Shown: one piece after another, positions 47,926-63,500 of the stretch
Layout of the letters: every line of letters begins with the position of its first letter
How positions within the stretch are numbered: the stretch's first letter is position 1
Assembly: GCF_016808335.1 (NCBI RefSeq)
Contig: NC_053141.1
Location: 6,006,711-6,070,710 of the forward strand
Origin: Panicum virgatum
Taxonomy: Eukaryota > Streptophyta > Magnoliopsida > Poales > Poaceae
Length of the DNA stretch: 64,000 nucleotides
Reading direction: 5' to 3'
Notes under the pieces: generated by a model
The model's input: only the letters and a program-made list of their open reading frames with translations
Told to the model about the DNA's origin: nothing
The model's database searches: none
Program-made: the position numbers and the translations under genes

Positions 47926-49329
47926 ACTCTCAGCTTCAGCAAGTGTGTCAGTGCCTGCGCTTTTTTTTTCCGAGCAACTTCGCGGGGGGAGGTCCCCACT
48001 TACTTTTCATTAATGATTGATGGAGGCGCAAGTACAACGCAAAGTATAGAGTGGACCCACCATACTGGGTCGAAAGTATAGAGGAGAGGGGTGAATCTAA
48101 AGATGATCTGCTACCCAATTCTTTCAGACGAGGTCAGTGCCTGCACTGGCCCAAGCATGTCTATATAAATATATTGTACAGTGATCTATGAGTGCTTGTG
48201 TTTGATTGTTTACTTAAATCACTTGCTTGTTCTATTGGCGTCAGTAATAATAATAGAAACTACTAAGTAGTTTTCCCCTGTTCGGTTCGCTGGAAAGGAC
48301 GCGGCTGGGGCTGGCGCTGGACTCGCTGGAAATCCTGAGGCTGCGGCTGGGCCCAGCAGCTCTAACCCAGCCGAACAGGGGCAAGATCTGGAGGTGTGAG
48401 ATAAAAGAAAAATTTATTTTATATTATTGGACTCACACGCCTCTCGCACATATTTTTGGGCTATGTGAAATAGATCAATTATTTACTCGTCGCTATAGAC
48501 TACTCTTTCTTATTTTTTCATTATCACATCAGATCTAACAGTTAAATAGCTAACCATTGCAGACCCCTCGCAAGAGAAAGCAACATTATTAACACTAATA
48601 ATGTCTATAAATAGTTTATAAATAGACTACTACTCTGCCGACTAAGAAAGATGGATCATTTCAAGCAGGACCATACAGAGATTGGATAAAATAACTTGTG
48701 CTTCTCGAAGGAGCGAGCAGCAGGATAAGAAATGTCAGAAGCTGTGGATGGAAGCTTGGATTTGGATGTCAGAGGCCTCCACGCCGCCCGGGGAAATGCG
48801 GCCGGGGCGTGAGCGCGATTGGTGGCGAAGCCTTGGAGGCGGAGACACGTGGGCACGCGAGAGGAGCCGACGTGGCACCACGTGGCGCGTGGGGAGCGGC
48901 CCCCACGGACCACGCCCTCGCGGACGCGACACGAGGGCAGGGGCTGCCTTCAGGAGGACGGATCACGGAAGCTGCTGATCCGGCTATCTGAAATTCTGAA
49001 TTGCTTCATCTGCTTCACCATTCTCCATACCTGAAGGTGATCTCTATTGACGGCTGCTAAGTATAAATTTTAGACTGTGTATAAATATATAAAATATAAA
49101 CATCAATATAGTAGTAGGAGTTTACTACTGACCATTTTCACAAGAGTTGATAATTATTTGTAAGGTGAAATGAGGCAGAAAACACACTTCAAGAGCAAGG
49201 AAACACACTCCTCAATCCAAGGCAAAAGACGTCGACCAATCAGAATGCGCCATTCAGCGGCACATGGATTCATGGACCCACTTGAGCAAATTACCAACTT
49301 AGACAAAAATTATTACCCGTGGATTAGTG
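47926..49329. other. Gene-free tract upstream of WAT1-like gene
   Basis: Promoter side of the WAT1-like gene, then repeat-bearing intergenic DNA. A GC-rich block at 48770-48980 is open in several frames on both strands but shows no recognisable protein. Confidence 0.4.
48275..48381. mobile_element. Small foldback element with CCCCTGTTCGG ends
   Basis: 107 bp with perfect 11-bp inverted ends (CCCCTGTTCGG and CCGAACAGGGG). The interior is GC-rich with CTGG-type repeats. Similar words occur near 30550 and 39703. It is probably a very short non-autonomous DNA transposon. No clear target duplication was seen. Confidence 0.6.
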
Positions 49330-49530
49330 ATGAGGGCCCACCTAGTAGTCACCCAACCAAAGTTGGGCCGATTCGAGGCCGGCCGATGGTTGGCCGACCA
49401 CCCCGGTCGGCCGGCCGGCCCACACCACCAACCGATCTCAGGCTTCGATGTGGCAGCTCCCCATTGGTCCTAGAAGTCGGTTCTGGGAGGATCACCTGCT
49501 GAAACCAACCTTGCTGGTCGTGGCTCCCTC

Positions 49531-49546
49531 CTATATATATATATGA
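49531..49546 (+). promoter_or_regulatory. TATA-like element in solo LTR
   Basis: An alternating TATATATATATA run, preceded by CTCC and followed by GAGGAGAGG, sits where an LTR promoter would be expected. Confidence 0.4.
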
Positions 49547-50106
49547 GGAGAGGGGCTCCATTTCAACACATCCATCAAGTGCTCTCACAAGCCTCCTCTT
49601 GCATTAGAGTTGTGTTAGATTAGGGAAGGGGTAGAGGTACTCAGGAGGGGCGCCGGCATTCGGCGCTCTTCTCCATTTTGTACCTCTACGAGAGTGAGGG
49701 AGTAGTCGGGAGAAGTGCTGGGTGTCGGCATTCTGCTCCCAGCTTACCTCTACGGATGCTGGTACATTATTCGGTATTTAGTAAGTTTTCATGATTCCTA
49801 TCTCTAATATTTTACTTAGTATAGTAGATGCTAGTAGTGCTTGTAGTTGAGTGAGATGAGTTCTCTTACTCGCGGGTTCGTCGCTCTGTATTCGTACAGG
49901 GTGTTGTAGTTTGCTACAGGGTACCAAATGTAGTTAGACTGCAGTAGTAATCTATAGTGTAGACGTGGTGCCTAGGCTAGAGGTTATCATTCGTTTGCCT
50001 TATATCCCACGGTTTGTTAGAGGTAGGCCGTAGGTGGTGACAGTCTTATTGATCTTTCGTAATCCTCCACGTTCCGATATAGCGTAGAGCTGTTGGCCGG
50101 AGTCGA

Positions 50107-50194
50107 CTGACAGACCAGTTGTAAGCCGGTGGCCGAAGCGAGTATTGTGCCTGACAGACCAGTTGTAAGCCGGTGGCCGAAGCGAGTATTGTGC
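50107..50194. repeat. 44-bp tandem duplication in solo LTR
   Basis: Two perfect consecutive copies of a unit starting CTGACAGACCAGTTGTAAGC. They are identical, so the duplication is recent. Confidence 0.9.
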
Positions 50195-50635
50195 CCGAGA
50201 GATCGACCTTTAACTCAACAGTAGCACTATAGGAATCCTCTTTACCCTTCTACCTATCTTGGTGTGTCCTTAGACCTATTAGAATAGAAGAGAGTGCACA
50301 CACATTCCCTGTGGATTCGATAACCCTTGAAATATTCTGAGGTGAAAGTTACAACGGTATCCGTGCGCTTGCGGATTTATTCGTGACGCTGAAATACCCA
50401 ACAATCTCTTCAAACGCTGACAAGACGAGCATGCCTCGAGTTCCTTAACAGCAAATCTTTTCTATTTGTCTTTTCTATTTGTGTATAATCCGACATCATC
50501 ACAGTATCGATCTACATTCTACAAGCATTGTATGTAACTGTAGTTCATGCAGCTAATTGTCTCATGCAACCATGCTAACATTTCTACGCTCAGAACAAGC
50601 AGAGAAACAAACAACACGGCACGCTGCAGCGTCCG

Positions 50636-53176
50636 TCAGATGTAGTCGCCCTGTACAATCTTTCTCGCGATGTACTTCCCCAAGAAATCGAACCCGTGGG
50701 AGTAGAGGGCTTCGATCTCCGCACGCTTGCCCCTCTCCACCATCAGCGTCAGCTCAGCTCTGTGACTCTCCTGCAGCCAAAAAAACAGCTTAAATTAGAT
50801 GTCGCATAGACCCTTGAAGTATAAGTACACACCATTTCCCCTCAAAAGAAGAGGTGTATGGCCTCAAGTCACAAGGCCAAATGATCAAACATCAGGCATT
50901 GGCAATTGGCATTAGTGCTGTAAATACACACCTGTAGGAACTTTGATGACAACAAGCTTTTTGCAATCTGCGAATCACGTGGTTTCAGCTCTTGGAATGC
51001 ACTCTCAGGGATAAGCTGCAGATCATCCCCTCTTAGCCCAAGCCATTTCACATTGCAAGCTGAACATGGAGACAAGATCATTTTGTTCAGCAGTATGCCG
51101 GTATGAGCATCATAAGGGTCTGATAACTCAAAGAGAGTACCATACCATATCTGTATGACTCCAAACCCATTGATATGCTTCCATATTTGTAAGTGCACAG
51201 TATAGCAAGCCCTGCTGGGTTCCTGAAAATAGGGAAATCCAATATTATTTGAAATGGTTTAAAGAATATGAATCAAAATTCTACTATATAGTGATCAGCA
51301 CAGGAAAGGGCTTACCAGTCCACTAATGCGAAAATCGGCATATTTGGAAAAGTCTGGCTCAATCGATGCAAGATAAACCTGTATCATAACAACAAAGATA
51401 AATGGGATAAGCACACCAGATAACCAAATGTTGTCAACAAAATATTGGAGATTATATAGAAGAAAATGTTCTCTATCACATAAGATGTTTTCTTTTTTCC
51501 CGTTGTTCTTCCAGTTTGCTTTGCCTCTAAGGGTTCTGTAAACTGATTAGCATTTCTTATGCTTTATGTAATATAATAACACATAACTCTCCTACATATT
51601 CAAGGAGAAAAAAGAACCTTGTGGCAATATCAGGATATCCTTTTGCAGTGATCAGGATGCAAGGAAGCTGATTATACAAGCGGTCTTCAGCTAGCCTCTG
51701 GAATATGGCATCCTATTTTAAACAAGAAACAAGTAACATATCAGCCAGTAGTAAATAGAGAGGAATCCTTTCTAGATTGCAAAAGCAAAATTGGTACCTT
51801 CTCCACTACAATGATATAGCGAGCATCTGAAGACAAATTTAATTTGCCCAATACATTCAGGTCTCCAGTAATTGCATGCCCTGAAGCTCCAAGAATGGAA
51901 CAATCAATCTGTTCTTCATCTGGTTCCTAAGGTAGTTTAAACATGCAGTTTAGGTGCGTTGCGAAAAGATAAACAAGAGTTTATCATGTATTTCCTCGGT
52001 GGATAATTCCAATAATTAGGACATATTTATATAAATCAAGGGCACACATGCAACACGAGGCGCCCAATCAGTGCCCCTCTGCTTGATGCCATGATTCCTA
52101 GGCTCTGTCTTGTACACCGGAGCAAGGAAACTACATCTGCATAGGAATACGAGATCTAATTAAGATCATGGTACACGTTGCTCAAGCAAGAATCAAATGG
52201 AGTGGGGGATTTTGTTGACCTTGAATGGCTCGGTTGACGTGGCGCTGACAGCTGAAGTACTTGGGCGACTCCGAGAGGAGCTTGTAGAACAACTCCCGTT
52301 GGTGGACCAGCTTCCCCTCCCCCAAGATCTTGTAGCACATCTCCATGACCTTCCATACTGTCCAAAACACACAAGCATTTCAGCCGAATAAAAATGGGCA
52401 TGACGAAGCAGAGAAATGTGTCCCCAAGATACTGAAGGGATACATGATGACGTGACCATCACCTCTTACAAACGCCTTTGCGCTGCTTTCTCTCATCAGA
52501 GACCTCTTGCAGAAGGCGTACGAGAGATAAACTGACGAAACGTCGCTCAGCAAGCTGCTGCGCAGGCTGCAGTTGGCAGAGGTCCGGCTAATCTGCCATG
52601 CAAATAAAAAAAAAATCCTTCAGAATGGTTTGCACTTGCACTGTTGCACACTGAATCGACCAGTGGTAAACATACTATTCACAATGCATTTGCCATAGCC
52701 ATTTGAAATTATGAAAATGGAATGCTACAGACCGCAATATTAATAAGGAATTGCGACGATCGATTAGGAATCAAAATCCTGTCGGTGCCTCCCCCCCCCC
52801 CCCCCCCCCCCTGGATGAAATACGCAGACGGAGCCAAATAAACCAATTACTGCAGCAAGGAAGGAATGGGAGTTTCGGTTTGGCAACTAGCCTACCAGTG
52901 GGAGGACGGAGATGGCCGGCGAGCTGGGGGAGGCGAGCGCGGCGAGGAAGTTGAGCACCGCCACCTCGATCCTCGCCCGGACCTGTCGACAGCAAGCAGG
53001 ACAAAGTCCCCGTCAGCGCCCACAAAATTTTCGACTCGATCGAAGGCGGACGAAGGAACGGGCGAGGAGGAGAGAGAGGCGCCGACCTCAGCCGGCGCGA
53101 GGATGTCCGCGGAGCAGAGGCGGCGGTCGGCGCCGAAGAGCGACGCCGCCGCCACGTCCGCCTCCGGCGCCGCCAT
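50636..53176 (-). CDS. SPO11-1: Meiotic recombination protein SPO11 (SPO11-1 type)
   Basis: Eleven minus-strand exons join in phase to 386 residues: 53087-53176, 52896-52982, 52463-52592, 52220-52357, 52048-52136, 51798-51926, 51618-51712, 51316-51378, 51146-51222, 50932-51059, 50636-50770. SPO11 is the Top6A-like transesterase that makes meiotic double-strand breaks. The winged-helix domain has the catalytic Tyr at 127 ([10 protein letters not shown]) and [14 protein letters not shown]. The Toprim domain has its Glu at 220 (YIIVVEKDAIFQRL), [10 protein letters not shown], and the metal-binding [11 protein letters not shown] (Asp 273, Asn 275). The C-terminus, [20 protein letters not shown], matches SPO11-1 rather than SPO11-2 or TOP6A as I recall them. 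No lesions are seen. Intron 2 has a 21-base homopolymer run. Confidence 0.93.
52791..52811. repeat. C21 homopolymer in SPO11 intron 2
   Basis: Twenty-one consecutive C on the plus strand, so a G-run in the SPO11 transcript, within intron 2. Length is likely unstable between individuals and between sequencing methods. Confidence 0.9.
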
Positions 53177-54862
53177 CGGTGACGGCGCTGCGGTTCGCGG
53201 CGGAGGCGAGCCGAGCCGACACGTCGTCGTCGCGCGTGGCGCGGGCACTGGCAAATGGGCTGGGCTGAGTTGGGCTTCTGGGTCGGAACTAGTTTAGGCC
53301 TCTGGACAACGAAAAGGCCCGCAGAAAATGAGGATGTGCCCCCAAATATTAAGAGTCATCCGTGTGGCTGGCAGTCAAATCATCACACAAAATTAAAAAA
53401 ATTAAGAAATAATTTTTAATTATCTTTTGTTCAGGAATAATTTTTTTCTAACATTTTTTTTGTGTTGCTGGAATAATTAAAAAATTATTCTGGAACAAAT
53501 TTGATTGGATTACACATGTAGGCTAGTTTGTTAGGCCAATTTAGGCTCAAAACATAAAATTTGGAGTGTGGGAGGTTTAGTGTGACAAGTTTGCTGGGGT
53601 CACACGGGTTACCCCCAATAGCGCGCCCGATGTGCTCTCTCCAATTCCCTATTGTCTTGTTCCCAAAAAAAGTTCTTATTATCTTCTTTTTAAAAAAGAA
53701 TAATTTCTACCTATTTAGTTGTGGTTATATTTTTATTTAGTTTTGTACTAAGTTAGATTATTTTCAATTTAATAAGTTCAATAAAGAAGAGTGTCAACAC
53801 TTATGACACCAAATAGATACAAAAAAAAATCCTGGTGAATCTAATGAAACTTATTTGGTACCATAAGTATTATTGTTGATAAATTTTTGTAGATATTTTA
53901 TCAAACTTAAGATGGTTGGACTTTGGACAAATTTAAAGGAGCACTCCTTTGCTGGACAACCGGCACAAAAGAGTACCCATTTCGTAGAATAGAGAAGAAG
54001 CTATGGAGATTGCCAAAGTTTTCCAAACTGAACATTTGCTTTTCCCTAGGTGTTAAGTCAGTGCTCAAAGGACGTTTCCATCCTTGCACCATTGGCCCTA
54101 ATTATCAATGAGATGCGTGCACAAATAATGGAACTATTTGATATCACTAGTTCAATGGTGACATTCTTCAACTATTATACAACCGTCTTACCCGCTCAAG
54201 GTGACATAACTCTACGAAAAGGGAAACGGGTGAAAATAGAGAGTAAAGACCTGAAACTTTCAGAGAAATCCAGCATGCATGCATATGGTTTGCACAGTAG
54301 TCTGCATTTCCTGCCACAAATCACACAGCAGAGCTCATCTATCAGGATTCAGGCAGCAGCAAACCATAAGTAAACTGCTGTAAGATCGAGGCACGCAGCG
54401 CTATCTAGCAAAGGGGGAGGAGTTATTATTAGGAAAGGGATGGGCTGCTGCTGCAGGAGATCGATGAGGAAGGAATTGCCTGGAAGAGGAGATCCCTGCA
54501 TATCGATCTGATGCTGCTGTCCACAGCCAGGCAGGCCAGCAGCAGCAACAGCAACAGCAACCAACCTCCTCTTTGGGCGTCACGGGACTTCGATTTCCGC
54601 TCGGCGAAAAGCTCCCGCCTTTTCCCCTTTCCCCAACGCTCCCCCTTATCTCCTCCCCTCCCTCGCCTCCGCGCAGCCAACCACGCGCGCGCCGCTCGCA
54701 ATCGCAATCCCCTGCTGCCGTGTCCTCGCCGCCGCTTCTCTTCTCCCCTCCTCTCCTCTCCTCTCCTCTCCAAGAGCTCGCTCGATCGCTGGATTCGCTG
54801 CTGCGCGGCCGGCCGGCGTCTAGGTAGATCATCTATCGTCGGAGGTGGTGATCGATCGTTCG
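53177..54862. other. Intergenic between divergent SPO11 and MAP kinase genes
   Basis: The two genes point away from each other, so this 1.7 kb holds both promoters. 53340-53640 includes an AT-rich repeat ending GGGGTCACACGGGTTACCCC, similar to 640-850. 54560-54830 is the C/T-rich leader of the MAP kinase gene, with a CTCTCCTCTCCTCT run. No other gene is supported. Confidence 0.5.
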
Positions 54863-57938
<3,076 letters not shown>

Positions 57939-60555
57939 AATAGTTCCCATGTAAACTCGAGCAAACAAGGATTGCAAATCTATCCACTCCATGAGGAAGG
58001 CATGAGGCAACAACAAGAACTTCAAGTGACCACCCCTCATCATCTCATCTCGTCCTTTGTCGATTACGACACCCTGACATCGAAAACATTGGACATTTGT
58101 GAAACAAGAAGCTTGATCAATAATTTGTAGTGGCAAAAGTTGGCAGCTTATCTGCATCTTGTTAGGTTGTATCTATCTCCTCTGGTTTGTATGCTTTAAG
58201 AAATCTAGAGGCTTGTCACTGCCCATGGACAGGACTATATGGTACTACGATCTCTACACACTCTACAAACAGCAGCTCATGTCACCTTCCAGCAGTTCGT
58301 GTTATGTTCTAAAATCTTGATGAACTTCGCATGATGTAATGTGTACTGACCATTCTCATCGTTCATGCAAATGGCGTAGTTTGACACCGTTCTTTAGGCA
58401 TCATGATGAGAACATTCGCCGTACATCAAACCAGGTGCATCAACAAGGCAACAGAAGAAGCAACACATTTGTTCAACTATGGACATATTACATGAAGCTA
58501 AACTGATGATGATCGTAGCATCAGAAGAAAAGAAAAGAGGCAAGCGGCCAACAAAGCTGCGCATATGATGTGGACTCTTTTCCTGGCAGGATGGATGCGA
58601 ATAATTACACATGCTTGATGATGCAATGGGGAAAAAATGAAAAGGGAAAAGAAACAAGAAATGAAAAGGCTCAGCCGGCTGACATAAAAGACAATTCAAT
58701 TGAATAAAGTTCTTGTGCAGCAACAACATGCTGTCTTCTTTAAAATCAAGTTGCCGGCTCGTTGTTTGTACACGCTATACCTGAGGAACCCTGCAAGTGA
58801 AAAAATAAAACATCAACCGATCAGCACTCAATGAAGTCCCATCCATCATGAAAACTTCTGGGCACATCGTTTCACAGGGTTCTAATCTCACATCTCCTGT
58901 TTCACAGATAAAATTGGATTGTTTTTCTAGAGCATGTAATGTAACTAAAAAAACAAGTGACAAATTCTAGCAAACAAACAAAAAGGTCGATAAGCACTGA
59001 CAAGACAAAGTATAGCATTTAAACAACCCAATATTTCAGATACTAAATCCAAAATGAAATAGAAGTTTGTCCAATTCGACACTGAAATTCGAAAATATGA
59101 CCAGCCATAACTATCAGCACAAATAGAACTGCATAAGTTACATAAGGAGCTGGTAAGCGGTAATAAAAAAAAACTCCAATCAGGCACACATAAACATGAT
59201 CATTTTCCGAAAGTATCTGATGGCTCCAAAAATTCTAGGGTCCAGAATGAAGAGGGCAGTATTTGACGGACCTACAATTCCAAGGACCAGAAGAAATTGA
59301 GTAGGTACACAGGGCGCAATAACGATGCAACATGTATCTCAAAAGAATGCATAATATAGAGGTTGCAAGAATCCCATAGTTATTAATGACTGGTAACAAT
59401 GTCTTAAAGAGCATATGGAAGTCATGTCTCGTACCTACACACAAAGCAGATCTGAAGCCCGTAAATGAAACCATGGTATTGGAGACGAGGATGTCGTACG
59501 TACCAATTGCTGTCATTTGAGGGGAATCCAATACCTTAGCATCCATAAAAAGTCACCAAACCTAACAGCAGGTTAAAATAATATGTCAATGTTGAATGTC
59601 ATCGTAAAAACTACAAAAATACATTCAATAGTACATTGATAGTAGATGAAGGACAAAGGATACCTGGCTGCCACCACAGGAACTGATCTTTGCAATTTTA
59701 AGGGCTGAAGATAAGGCAAATACAGCCACGGAAATAAACAGCTGTTTCCTGCATATCAGCTAAAGCCTGAAGATTTGCTGTTACCACAGCCACTAAAACA
59801 TTATCAACAGTGAATACCACACCGGTATAGCCATCATAACATTGCCATTATGTTCTGGAATAAAATTGCACCGCAAGGACCACAAAGATCTGTTTGGTAG
59901 TTACTCTTCCATCTAAACAATTATTTTTTGGGCAAGGATTTACTGAAAATGAATGTAATTACACAGATTATACCAGGTGACACATGTATATAATCTCACA
60001 ATCTTGAAACATGTGGACCAGCTGTTTATTCTTCTCCACCTTGCTGCTCTAGTTTTCACTAAATGTTCATAGTGCGAAAAGATATGAACTTCAATATGCA
60101 GATCATCAGGACTGCCAGAAAATAGGCAGCTAGCAAAATATGAACTGCCAAAGTGCCAATCCTAAGGTAAATAAATTGTTGTACTTACACAATCAATTGT
60201 GGGGAAAAAAAGCAAAAAACAATGTGCAAAATGGGAAGTCCATATTATCAGAACAAAGAGTTGAGGATCACTCCAAGAGTTTAAGACCCGAATTCTTTAC
60301 AATGATGCCTCGCTTTCTACCATCACTACAGAATCGAAGTCTCGAAGTTCGGCTGCACTCAGCTTTGCTTCACATACTCTGCCCTTCAAAAACCGTCCAA
60401 CCCCGAATGCCTTCACGCTGTCAGGCAGTCAAATTGCATGCCCATGCACCATAAAACCACATATGAAGGCCCCGCAGTATATGCATGAGATCTATAGGGC
60501 TTCATATTTGCTGATCAAATTTGTTGGTGCAAGATAATTATGGTTTATTAGATCA
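57939..60555. other. Convergent 3' regions, possible untranslated exons
   Basis: The 3' flank of the MAP kinase faces the 3' flank of the PAF1-like gene. On the minus strand there is a donor-like AATTG|GTACGT (about 59503-59508) and an acceptor-like CACTTGCAG (about 58791-58799), compatible with an intron in a long 3' untranslated region or a separate noncoding transcript. No coding exon is recognised. Confidence 0.3.
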
Positions 60556-63500
60556 TCACTCAGAATATTCTTCTCCACTATATTGATCAACATCTCCCCG
60601 AGAATGCTTTTGGTTCTCATCAAGATCATCATCAACAGGAGATCTTTGGCGCTTTAAATTCTCCTATAAGGAAGAAAACCTTGAGTTAAAAGGTACAATG
60701 GTACATGTAATGCATAAAACAACTGTTTTTTATTCTTTTTTCATTTCATGTTTTGAGAGTGACAATGCATTCTATTTTGTTCAGCATTGTAGGATTTTGA
60801 TGAGGCAAATGTACACTTCCATAAAGTAGCCCATCTCATCCAATGTATGTTACATTAAGACTCTATACTTTTGTTTCATCTATCACTAGGATTAACAATG
60901 AACAGTTTATGTGACAGCAAGAGAATGGTATTCAATAGGGGTGTGTGCTCATCACATGTTTATCTTAGCACTGTGCTCTTGTGTAAAACATGGCATAGAA
61001 AAAGAACAGAAAGTGAGTAATGTTCTGACATAGCAACCACAGACATTTAGTCATTGTAACAGTAATAATGTTAATTAACAGTAAGAAAACAAGCAGTTAG
61101 ACAATAGGTTCAGTGAGAAAAATGTTTACATAAATACTTAGAGAAAGAGAACTAATTTCGTTTAAGGTTTAGCTAAAAGAGAGAATTGATGACAAACTAC
61201 AGGGAAGATTGAACCCATACATGCATGCCTGAAGACTCTCCACGCTCCATGGTACCGCCATGAGCTGTTCTGCTCACGGTAATTCGGGAAGGCACTGGAA
61301 AATGCTCAATTTCATCCCCCGACCTCCCCTCCTTAGCTTTCTTCTTCTGCAAAACTAGTTTAGTAGGAAGAGGCTGCAAAAAGGACATAAACATGGCATC
61401 AGTTTACACTACTGTGCAATCATTCCCATACATCAAAATTAATTCAGAATGAACCTAACAAGTTACCAAATATCTTGCACCCTCCTCCTCATCAAATGTG
61501 ACAAGGTATGTTGTCGGATCATCTTTATCATCTCCTCTTACCTGAATCAAAACAAGAATATGTATGTACATATGTGGAATGGATGAGTATTGTGCCACCA
61601 GCTAATAGACACAATCAAAGAATAAGTAGGGAGACAACACATACTTCCCAGTGATACTCTCTTAGCCAAGAATACTGGATATCATCTTCATCATCCAAGT
61701 CTCTAGCAAGCTGATGAAACCACAATAGTCACCATCAGAATCAGGTAGTGCATAACATTTTGAATATAAAATATACCCGAAACCAAGTCATACCTCATGG
61801 GGTGCTGGGGCCATGTATGCCAAAAACTTCTCTTGTTTTGTAGGGTCTGAACCATTAACACTAAAACTTTTCATCACAGCCTGCCATGAAAACATAAAAA
61901 CATTCCAAATATAAGGGAGGGCATCACCTAGGTGTAGTATCATTTGGGATGCATGTCCAGAAATATGTGTGGGTGTTGACGCTCAAATCAGGTGTGGATG
62001 TCCAATTCCACAAACTCTAGAAAAGAGTATTCATGTTATCTAGTCGTCCGATTAGTCGGGATTATCGGTCCGGTGACCCCGATAAGGGACACCGAGTAGG
62101 TCTGGGCGACTAGTTTTCTAGTCGTCCGACTAGTCACGATTAGTCGCGCCGATCAGGTTGGAAAACGATCAGACTTGAGATTGTTTTGTGGGTTGTTTGA
62201 GTTGTGGGCCTCGGCCGGTGACGGCTGGCAAGGTGGCCCATTAGGTTTTTGGTATATAGAGGCTGAGACAGAGTTCTGGACAGTTCACAAATCATCTCTC
62301 ACAAGTAAGTGAGAAATCGACCATCATTGTTGCCTTCATGCTTGCTTTTTATTAAGTAATATGCAGTACATATATCATATCGGTCCTGGGACACATAGGA
62401 CGACTAGGCAGACGACTAGGACCGACTAGGCTCGACTAATCGGCCTGGTCAACGACTAATCGCGACTAGTCGTCTGATCGGTCCCATGGCGACTAGGTCC
62501 GACTAGACGATTTGAAAACATGGACCAATTCAGAGGTTTATCTCATTTTTATTTTCAAAAAATTGAACAGAAAAACATTTTCTGTAGTGTCACAGTACTA
62601 AGTCCTGACTGATAAATATGCCATGGATCGATTCCAACATGCATGATGCATCACAGGTTTTAAAAGGAAAAAATAAAAGAAAATAAATGAGGACCGTCGT
62701 TTCCTGGCCCACTAGCCCACCTCTAACCGCGACTTGCCCTAAATCCTTGTGCAGCCAACAGCTGCCATCTTTCTTCCCCTCTAGCTATACTTCTCTCTTC
62801 TTTGCCAACGGTGCAGCCACCACTCTGAATTCCTTGCTGTTGGCCATCACCCACAACGAGGATTAGCAACATAAAAACTGATAGGTCATGTCCTTGTCTG
62901 TCCAATGCTCACAGTTTTACCAGAGGGCCACTCAGTGGATTTGGCCCCTGTACATTGCTGCAGCTCTCTTCCTCTCCTGCACCGGCCGCCTTTGCCTTCC
63001 CTTCTCTATCTTCCGCTCTTCTCTCGCATATGTGGGCCTAACTTATATCTTCAAACGTTCAGCTTTTGCCTTTGATGTGGCCGTGAGGTGTCTAGTACGA
63101 GCCAAACCACATCTGTTGCGATTTGCGAGATGATACAGCAGTACGAGTCAATGCGACAAGCAAGTCCCGGTAACACTGGTCTAGAATTCCCTTGATATGG
63201 ACATGCCAATAAATTTGAATTACACTACGGTATCTCCGCTACACTCTAGATATACCCATATCAAGGAGGGCATTGCAATTAAATAAGAAATCCTAGGCCA
63301 GAGAAAAATTGAGGAAACAGAACTCACCCGGGATTCACATTCATCACGTATGGGTCTTTCAAGCTTGTTGTACTGCTCAGAATCAGCAGTTGGGTCTCCA
63401 TCAAAATTCACCATGACAAACGGATCATCGTACCTGTTTAGGTGAAAAGATAAGGTCGAGATAAGAGTAATAAATTATCTAGCCTTCCAATATGCTTCCT

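Larger units (their letters stand above)
49330..50403 (+). mobile_element. Probable solo LTR (gypsy-like)
   Basis: The right boundary, GTGCGCTTGCGGATTTATTC...ACCCAACA at 50403, is typical of grass Ty3/gypsy LTR 3' ends as I recall them. A TATATATATATA box at 49531 and a transcribed-looking region downstream fit LTR structure. No primer-binding site, gag or pol follows, so it is a solo LTR or truncated copy. The left boundary and target duplication could not be fixed and the start given is approximate. Confidence 0.55.

Noticed and set aside
48656..49034. Overlapping frames upstream of the WAT1-like gene
   Set aside because: Open on both strands in a GC-rich block with no conserved motif, splice context or family resemblance.
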